NCBI GenBank assembly: GCA_000467715.1 | Contig: AJFK01000091.1 | Location: 1-64,000, forward strand | DNA: 64,000 bases | Origin: Hysterium pulicare CBS 123377 | Taxonomy: Eukaryota; Ascomycota; Dothideomycetes; Hysteriales; Hysteriaceae | Direction of reading: 5' to 3' | Shown: positions 56,331-64,000 of the stretch, one piece after another | Layout: every line of letters starts with the position of its first letter | How positions within the stretch are numbered: the stretch's first letter is position 1 | Notes under the pieces: model-generated | Seen by the model: the letters and a program-made list of their open reading frames with translations, nothing else | The model's database searches: none | Told to the model about the DNA's origin: nothing | Made by a program: the position numbers and the translations under genes

Positions 56331-57118
56331 TTTCGTTGTTGATCTTTCAAAGAAAGTACGAAAACAGTAAAGAAATAAGGAAATAGTATAGGAAATAGCA
56401 TAAGAAAATAGCTAAAGGTTGGTTTTGCTGTTCTACGAATGAAGCGATAAATCGATACGAGCGATCATGGTGACATCTTTATATCTAATTCTAAGCTGCC
56501 GTGAGATTCGGATGCCTCTCTAGCCGTCCAGCAGTGTCTGAGATCGGAAATGTCGTGGCCGTGAGGCTAAGAATAAGGTTAATCTTTGACAGAGATGATC
56601 TTGAAATATCCTAACACTCTCATTGGCCGAAGGCACAACATGTTTCGTTTCGTTTCCGGGTCTAAGGGCTGCTCACAGCTTGGCAAATGGGCGTAGAGCA
56701 GCCCTACGAAATCCAGTGCCTGATAATGTTGTGGTTTTGTTGTGCTGGAGCTTGCGCAAGTCAGTTGTCACAGGACGTTGAGCGTTAGACGCCGAGATCC
56801 CAAGGACTTGGCGCTAACCTCTGTAAGCGTGTCCATAAATAGGCGGACTTTGAAAATATGACTGAACTTGCATTCGCTTGCAGGTGGCACAGCAAAACGA
56901 ATCCGATTTATGATCATTCTTTGGAAAACAAAATCCAGACTCGGCGCTTCGGAGATCATAGACGCTTTGGAAATGTGCTCTTGGAGGAGACACGGAAACC
57001 AACATAACATGTGCAGTGCAGTTTCGAAACAAACGTGGCGGAGCACTCTCAAGAAAGAGAAAACAAACGAAAGCCAGTCTAAAGGTGCAAAAAATGCTAA
57101 GCCGAAACAAATAAAGCC
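56331..57118. other. tandem-gene spacer
   Basis: About 790 bases lie upstream of cupin copy 2. Frames of 84-98 codons overlap on both strands and show no motif. No feature was recognised apart from the A/G-rich stretch next to the cupin start. Confidence 0.45.
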
Positions 57119-58027
57119 CTAAGATGCATTCGAATCAACTTCCATGGGATCGTCTAGGACCCAAAAGGGTAGCTCGTCCAGGGTGAAGCCGTCATCCGAA
57201 GGGATTGAGGGCGGGCCTTTCGCATCTCCACCATCATCTGGCTCTTCCACTTCGACAATGTGATTTGCATTTGGAATGTCGTCAAAGATCAATGACGATC
57301 GGTCTCCCGGGCCGCGTACTCTCCGGCGTAATCGTCGGGCAGTTACACCAACATCGTGGGCGTCAAGCGCGTCGGAGTCGTCGACATCGGAGTCGCTGCC
57401 TACACTTTGGCTGTGGCTACGTTTGAAGATCCCTGCACTCCAACGCTTCTTCTTCCTCCTGTAAATACGTCTTTGTTCCTCCTCGTCATGTGAGTCTCCG
57501 TCACACTGCAGCTTAGAGAAGCCGCTAATAATTCCAGCTTCTTCCAGTCGCTCTCCTTTCTGACTGCTAGCATCCTCGTAGTGGTCCGGCCTGACTATTT
57601 CTGTATCACTGTCATATCCTAGGTCACTGTCCAGCTCTTCCAGTACAAAGTCAGCCTTCTCGACCCTGCGAAAAGGCCTTTGCCTTTCTGTTTCCTTCTC
57701 GGGTTCCTCGTCAGTGGACTCGTTTTCATTTTCGGATTCATGGGGGCTAGTCGCACATGCACGACCAGAGGTGCTGGAAGGGCGGGATGAATAATCCGTT
57801 GACTGTGGCCGAGTAAAGCGAAACTGATGTCCTTGCCCGATCGGTTCGATGAACTCCAGTGGAGGTGATTGTGCTAGCATAGAAAGGCCCATTCGCTTGT
57901 AGATTGGTGAAGTCTGGCTGGTGGAAGGCGGAAAGCGGGCAGTTGAGCGGGAGCCAGGGGTGGCAGGCGGCGAGGAAGGTTGTCCACTTGTGAAAGAATA
58001 TGCCGGAGGCTTATTCCGGCCCTCCAT
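57119..58027 (-). CDS. acidic Ser-rich protein of unknown function
   Basis: A single exon encodes 302 aa from the ATG at 58027 (MEGRNKPPAYSFTSGQ); the frame upstream has no ATG. The protein looks largely disordered: Ser/Pro-rich at the start, acidic in the middle (ESENENESTDEEPEKETE), then FVLEELDSDLGYDSDTEIV. Basic runs follow (YRRKKKRWSAGIFKRSHS and TARRLRRRVRGPGDR) that may be nuclear signals. The C-terminus GFTLDELPFWVLDDPMEV is hydrophobic and acidic, like a short linear interaction motif. I do not recognise the family. Confidence 0.6.
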   Translation of the reverse strand: MEGRNKPPAYSFTSGQPSSPPATPGSRSTARFPPSTSQTSPIYKRMGLSMLAQSPPLEFIEPIGQGHQFRFTRPQSTDYSSRPSSTSGRACATSPHESENENESTDEEPEKETERQRPFRRVEKADFVLEELDSDLGYDSDTEIVRPDHYEDASSQKGERLEEAGIISGFSKLQCDGDSHDEEEQRRIYRRKKKRWSAGIFKRSHSQSVGSDSDVDDSDALDAHDVGVTARRLRRRVRGPGDRSSLIFDDIPNANHIVEVEEPDDGGDAKGPPSIPSDDGFTLDELPFWVLDDPMEVDSNAS

Positions 58028-59304
58028 CACGGATAATGAAAGGAGTGTCGAAGTTCTGTAACTCTGGGCGGATACGCCACCGTGGTGTACCAAAAGTTGT
58101 AGTTGAAGCTTAGAACTGCGAAGTTAAGGTATCAAAGTCCGGTGGATAGGATCTATTCTTGGTTTATGAGGGATTCTTTTCGTAGGTAATATCATTTTCC
58201 AGGTGTATTGGATTTGTCTGATGAGGACGTCTGAGCGAGGCTCGCAGGACGGATAGGCGGAGTCTTTTACAAGTCAGTCCCTGCGAGGCTCTTGGCTTAT
58301 CGTGCGGGTGCAATACAGCGTCCTATAGGCAGCGGTGCAGGAATTGCAGGTCGGATCAGACCTAATTAGCCAGTGAGTGCTGGTCAGTTTGGGAGGGGAG
58401 GTTGAGCTGTGGCCGAATGAGGTGCAAAACGAAGGAAGCGGAAGAAAAGCGGCGGGCCTGTGATGCTCACGATCCCTTGCCTGCTGGATGGGCGCGGGAC
58501 TTGTGGCCAAATATTCACCTACGTTTCAAGAGTGAGTTGGCGGCGGTGGTGCGGGTCAATTTGGACAGGTGCTTCCTTGCCCTGACTCCGATAGCCCATA
58601 TGATATGTGTCGGCCAGCAATTAGCGGTAGGCTGGTCGCTAACACGCAGTGCAGAGTCGAGGCAATCTCACGGGGCATGGTGATGGCATGGCAGCAGGCC
58701 AAAGGCCAGAGGCATCAATATGACAGTCAATGCTGCATGCGGGCGACTGCTGGCAGCGACAATTGACTGAGATTGGGGAGGCCATTGGCGATGGAGGCGC
58801 GGGGCGGCATGGGATTCGAGGGGCAGCAAGGGCAGGCCTCGACCAGGGAAGCCGAGCGTGCGGCATTACCTCAGCGGGATTCATCGCGACGCAGACGGGG
58901 GACAGCGGGCTGCGGCGCGAGAGTGCTGCGGCTCTTGCAGAGTTTGCGCCATGCGTAGGGACGAGGAAGGGAAGATGGCAGGCTTGCATGTCCATGGGGA
59001 TGCGGCTGGGGGGATGCGGCTGGCTGGATGCCTCAGGACGCCTGTCCGACATCGTGTGCGGCCGGTGTCGAGGCCGCCTTAAACTGGCCGTGCGTCATTC
59101 CTGAACGGCAGTAGTGCGCTCTTCGAATAGACCACATTGAACATTTGGCGAACACTCAGGTGCGCCGGCCACAGCACTTCACAACGAGCATCGGCCTGCT
59201 GCATTATCCAACCATCCTCCTCGGAGAGCGTTGTTTTCCTCTCCTCCGCACATTGAGGTTTCCCTTGGCCTGCCTGAAGCTGCGGCTTCCCCCACAATTG
59301 CACC
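58028..59304. other. 1.3 kb divergent spacer upstream of COPA
   Basis: The part from 58400 to 59100 is GC-rich and has open frames of 60-137 codons in several phases on both strands, without recognisable motifs. I read this as stop-poor spacer or leader sequence rather than genes. Confidence 0.5.
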
Positions 59305-62300
59305 ATGTCCTCCCCGTCCATGTTGACCAAGGTACATAGCCTTGCATCAACATCTGGACCTGCGCCCATACTGACAGTCTCCAGTTTGAATCGAAATCCT
59401 CAAGAGCAAAAGGCATCGCCTTCCATCCCAAGAGGTCAGCATGCATTGCCTGTCCTTACCATTGCTCCACCCTGCTGACCGCTGTTCAGGCCATGGATCT
59501 TGGTGTCATTACATTCTTCCACCATCCAGCTATGGGATTACCGAATGGGGACACTGATAGACCGCTTCGAAGAACACGATGGCCCTGTCCGTGGCGTAGA
59601 CTTCCATAAAACTCAGCCGCTGTGAGCATACCCCTGCGAAGCAAAACGCCAGTGAGGGCATCTGTTAGAGACATTGCGCTGATGGAGATATTAGCTTTGT
59701 ATCGGGCGGAGATGATTACAAGGTACATGCAGATTTCAATACATCGGGCTGAGTAGAATCCACGCTGGATAATGGCCATCATCCAAACCCTCAGATTTCA
59801 TTTCATCCTACCCCTCTTCCACTTACTAGGTTACGATGAGCGACAACTAATCTTGAATAGATTAAAGTATGGTCATATCAAAGCCGTCGCTGTCTATTCA
59901 CATTGAACGGTCATTTGGATTACGTTCGAACCGTCTTCTTCCACCATGAACTACCCTGGATAGTCAGCAGCTCGGACGACCAAACAATTAGGATATGGAA
60001 CTGGCAAAATAGATCCCTCATTTGTACAATGACTGGTCATAATCACTACACCATGTGTGCTCAGTTCCACCCGAAGGATGATCTCATCGTTTCGGCTTCA
60101 TTGGACCAGTCAGTCCGGGTATGGGACATATCAGGCCTGAGGAAGAAACACTCGGCGCCTACTTCCATGACATTCGAGGATCAAATGGCTCGAGCCAACG
60201 CAAACCAAGCGGATATGTTTGGCAACACTGATGCAGTGGTCAAGTTCGTCCTTGAAGGCCACGACAGGGGCGTCAACTGGGTAGCCTTCCATCCGACCCT
60301 ACCGTTGATTGTTTCGGCTGGAGACGATAGACTCGTGAAACTCTGGAGAATGTCTGAGACGAAGGCGTGGGAAGTTGATACGTGTCGAGGGCATTTTCAG
60401 AACGCGTCCGCATGTCTATTCCACCCTCACCAAGACCTAATCCTTTCCGTTGGGGAAGACAAGACGATCCGAGTCTGGGATCTGAATAAGCGAACATCCG
60501 TTCAGTCATTCAAGAGGGAGAATGATCGTTTCTGGGTGATTGCTGCTCACCCAGAAATTAATCTTTTCGCCGCTGGCCATGACAATGGTGTAATGGTCTT
60601 TAAGCTGGAACGAGAACGACCTGCGTCCGCTGTTTACCAGAACCAATTGTTTTATATCACAAAAGATAAGCATGTACGCTCGTACGACTTTGCGAAGAAT
60701 GCGGAATCGCCGTCAATGCTATCTCTTAAGAAGTTGGGTAGTCCCTGGGTTCCACCACGGACAATCTCATATAACCCTGCCGAGCGAGCAATACTAGTGA
60801 CCTCCCCCGCAGATAGCGGGTGCTATGAGCTGATAAGTCTTCCTCGCGATGCTACAGGTGCTGTTGAACCGGCGGACACCAAGCGCGGAACTGGCAATTC
60901 TGCCGTTTTCGTTGCCAGAAACCGTTTCGCTGTCTTCAACCAGGCAAACCAGCAAATTGACATCAAAGACCTCACAAATTCGACGACCAAAACGATCAAG
61001 CCTCCACACGGTACTACCGATATTTACTTTGGTGGCACCGGATGCCTCCTCCTAATCACTGCCACGTCAGTCGTTCTGTATGATATACAGGCCAAGAAGA
61101 ACCTCGCGGAGCTCTCTGTCAATGGTGTCAAGGTGTGTATTGTTTTAAATCCCGTGTGATCTATCTAACCCGCCATCTAGTACGTTGTGTGGTCCTCTGA
61201 TGGGCTCCATGTCGCTCTTTTGAGCAAACATAATGTGACGATTGCTACAAAATCTTTAGAGCAGGTCAGCACTTTACACGAGACGATTCGCATCAAAAGT
61301 GCTACCTGGGATGATACTGGTGTCTTGCTTTAGTAAGTTGCTCTACCATTAGGCGAATCAATACCGGATTAGCGATCCAGTATAAGAAAACTTAGAATAC
61401 TGACTATCCTTCCAGTTCAACTCTAAACCACGTTAAATACAGCCTTATGAATGGCGATAATGGTATTGTGCGCACCCTGGAGCAGACTGTCTACCTTGTT
61501 AGGGTGAAAGGTCGCAATGTGTATTGCTTAGACCGAGCAGCTAAACCTAAAGTCCTTCAAATCGACCCTACGGAATACCGATTCAAGCTTGCACTCATTA
61601 AAAGGAATTATGACGAGATGCTTAACATTATCAAGAATTCAAGTCTTGTGGGTCAGAGCATCATCTCTTACCTCCAGAAGAAGGGTTATCCTGAAATTGC
61701 TCTCCAATTTGTGCAGGATCCACAAACACGGTTCGAGCTTGCGATCGAGTGTGGTAACCTGGACGTAGCCGTGGAAATGGCCAAACAACTGGACAGACCG
61801 AAGCTCTGGCAACGACTGAGTACTGAAGCTTTAGCTCATGGCAACCATCAGGTTGTTGAGATGACCTACCAAAAACTCAGAAATTTCGACAAACTTTCGT
61901 TCCTTTACCTCTCAACCGGCGACCAGGAGAAGCTCAAACGAATGGCTAAAATTGCCGAGCACCGGGGCGATATGACTGCACGATTCCAGAATGGGTTGTA
62001 CTTGGGAGATGTACAAAACAGAATCGAGATGTTCCAGGAGATTGACCTGTACCCCCTAGCTTACATGACTGCGAAGGCACATGGATTCGACGAACAATGC
62101 CAGTCGATATTAGAGGCAAGCGGACTCACGGAAGACCAAATCAGCGTTCCATCATTAGGCAAACCACTTTCGTCCCCCAAACCAATTGTACCAACTTATA
62201 AGGCCAACTGGCCCGTACGAGGTACATCGTCTACGGTCTTCGAGAAGGCTCTAATGGGGCAGGTCGAAGGGGTCGCTGACGAAGAAGCCCCTGCCACAAA

Positions 62301-63469
62301 TGGCTATGGCGAAGAGGATCTTCTGGAATCCGAAGTTCCTGCTGCTCGCGGCGCACAGTTGGGCGAGGGCGAAGAAGATGAAGATGTCGCGGGCTGGGAC
62401 TTGGGTGACGATGATGTGGAAGTTGAGGAGGACTTTGTCAATGTCGAGAGTGCTGAGGCAGGCGCTGGAAGTAGCGAAGCCGACATGTGGGCCCGTAATT
62501 CCCCCCTCGCTGCTGACCATGTTGCCGCGGGTTCCTTTGAGACTGCCATGCAGCTACTCAACCGACAAGTTGGTGCTGTCAACTTCGCACCGCTGGAAGG
62601 CCGATTTCAGGAAATATATCAAGCATCCAGAACATTTCTTCCCGCCAACCCCGGCATGCCATCTTTGGTCAACTACGTCCGAAGAACAATCGATGAGACC
62701 GACTCGCGAAAAGTCCTACCTATTATTCCTCGAGACCTGGAGTCGATCTTAGCCGGTGAGCTGCAGTCTGGCAAGACGGCCATGGTAAAGAATAAGCTGG
62801 AGGATGGTGTGCAAGTGTTTAAGAAGCTTCTGCAGCTTCTAATCGTGAATGTCGTATCCTCGCAACAACAGCTCTCTGAAGTAAGTCTGTATCTATCATT
62901 CTCACTCAATTGCCTCTAACGACTTCAATCAGGCCAAGAAAGCTATCGCAACGGCTGCACAATATACCCTCGCTATGTCCATTGAGTTACAACGTCGCAG
63001 CATTGTCCAAGGAGCCCAGGACATCACTTCTCTACCCGATGATACTAAGAAGCGTGCTCTTGAACTATCCGCATATTTCACTATTCCGGAGCTGGAAAGC
63101 CAGCATAAGTCCCTCACACTCTGGGGCGCGATGAACTTTGCCAATAAGAACAAGCAGTTCTCGAGCGCTTTGAGCTTTGCCAATGGACTCATCGACCGCA
63201 CCTCGAATGCCAAATTTAAGGAAACCGCTCGTAAGATCAAGGCTGTTTGTGAGCGCAATCCGTCAGATGCCGTGGAAATTGACTTCGATCAATTCGCGGA
63301 CTTCGAGATCTGCGCAGCGAGCTATACGCCTATATATGGCGGAAGCCCTGCAGTTGCGTGTCCATACGATGGATCGAAATACCACGGCAAGTATAAGGGG
63401 ACGGTGTGCAAGGTCTGCGAGATTTGTCAAATTGGAGCACCTGCCAGTGGACTGAGACTGGTTGGTTGA
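59305..63469 (+). CDS. COP1: coatomer subunit alpha (COPI vesicle coat)
   Basis: Eight exons encode 1220 aa: 59305-59331, 59385-59434, 59490-59621, 59695-59722, 59861-61132, 61181-61332, 61416-62880 and 62933-63469. The N-terminus [19 protein letters not shown] and the following WD40 repeats ([65 protein letters not shown]) are unmistakable. They form the cargo-binding propeller. The middle has the solenoid ([41 protein letters not shown]). An acidic linker follows, then the C-terminal domain that binds epsilon-COP and ends [33 protein letters not shown]. It is part of the COPI coat for Golgi-to-ER transport. Four exons of 27-132 nt at the 5' end are invisible to a long-frame search. Confidence 0.97.
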
Positions 63470-63894
63470 AGCGATCACAGGTGAGATAGTCATGTCGGGG
63501 CAATTCACGAATGATGACATTTCGCCGGGGTTGAATGGCCGATGGAGATATCCTTGGGTGTATGCGTAGAGCATCTACTCTATATGCGTTAATGAAAATG
63601 GCGAGTATGGCTGAAACAGCAACTTTTGGGCTGTTGCTGATGCCCGATGGATGTGCTGGAACAAGCGATGGTGTGGCTTGAAACTAGCTGGGAGGCGATG
63701 AGATTGTTTTTCACCAAAAAATTAGGACTCGGAAAGAATCAATGCCATTACTGCATTTCCATAATTCTGTGGGCGTAAAATGAGTGACCCCAGAACACGT
63801 ACATGTACATGCAAACAATTATTTCCGGTACCGTGATGTTGGAGACGACAGCGTTCAAGGACGCGAACCGGCATCATGGTTCTCAACGGTTGGG
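63470..63894. other. spacer after COPA
   Basis: About 425 bases downstream of COPA hold no convincing gene. ACATGTACATG near 63799-63812 is a short palindromic run. Confidence 0.45.
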
Positions 63895-64000
63895 CTACAG
63901 TGGGATCGAATCAGTGACGACACTGTTGGCGATTCGTTCCCGAACGGCGAAGATTCCAAGGTTGGAGAACAAGCCACCACGTGCGCTTTGTTCGCCCCAT
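63895..64000 (-). CDS. possible 3' end of a gene cut by the window edge
   Basis: On the minus strand a frame runs from the window edge to a stop at 63895-63897 and encodes GGLFSNLGIFAVRERIANSV followed by VTDSIPL. The composition is protein-like and the frame is open for all 34 codons. That is too short to name a family or to be sure it is real. It would converge on COPA. Confidence 0.3.
   Translation of the reverse strand, partial: WGEQSARGGLFSNLGIFAVRERIANSVVTDSIPL

Noticed and set aside
58639-59104. Open frames of 124-137 codons on both strands upstream of COPA
   Set aside because: They overlap each other in opposite directions and neither shows protein-like blocks.

Overview
The window is nuclear DNA from a filamentous ascomycete (Pezizomycotina). 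Coding sequences are broken by short introns of about 48 to 126 nt with GT/AG ends and CTAAC/CTAAT-type branch sites. Spacers are 0.2 to 2.9 kb, genes lie on both strands without operons, and the gene set is typical of the group (JHD1 demethylase, Num1/ApsA-type cortical PH protein, Zn2Cys6 regulator, spherulin-like cupins, GH43 arabinanase). Protein resemblance suggests a leotiomycete-like fungus, but that is an impression, not a measured result. I rebuilt 22 gene models, joining exons by hand and checking that every model stays in frame.

Left third (0.1-20.4 kb). A short AT-rich edge is followed by a secreted GH43 arabinofuranosidase-like enzyme (-), a RED/IK-like splicing factor (+), the chymotrypsin-like proteasome subunit beta5/PRE2 (-), initiation factor eIF1/SUI1 (-), the PHD+JmjC demethylase JHD1 (-), spliceosomal SF3B6/p14 (+), and a 1331-aa Num1/Mcp5-like cortical PH protein (-).

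Middle (20.4-46.6 kb). After a 2.9 kb gene-free spacer come the Hsp90 co-chaperone CNS1 (+), an F-box/2EXR-like protein (-), mitochondrial serine hydroxymethyltransferase (+), a small one-TM protein (+), a Ser/Thr-rich one-TM sensor-like protein (-), an unrecognised 595-aa protein (+), a germin-like cupin (-), an unrecognised Cys-containing protein (+), a Zn2Cys6 regulator (+) and an unrecognised 300-aa protein (-). Three copies of one short non-autonomous inverted-repeat element (MITE) sit in spacers of this part.

Right third (46.6-64 kb). A UBR7/Mlo2-like UBR-box protein (-) is divergent from the replicative helicase subunit MCM2 (+), with two MluI cell-cycle boxes between them. Then follow a NIF3-family protein (-), a small secreted protein (+), a second germin-like cupin (-), an acidic unrecognised protein (-) and coatomer alpha/COPA (+). 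A partial reading frame runs off the right edge.

Most genes are unrelated housekeeping functions (splicing, translation, proteolysis, replication, vesicle coat, one-carbon metabolism) rather than one pathway. There is no biosynthetic cluster, CRISPR array, rRNA or recognisable tRNA. The most novel items are the three-copy MITE family with matching terminal repeats and 3-bp target duplications, and a possible split Zn2Cys6 cluster in the JHD1 tail.
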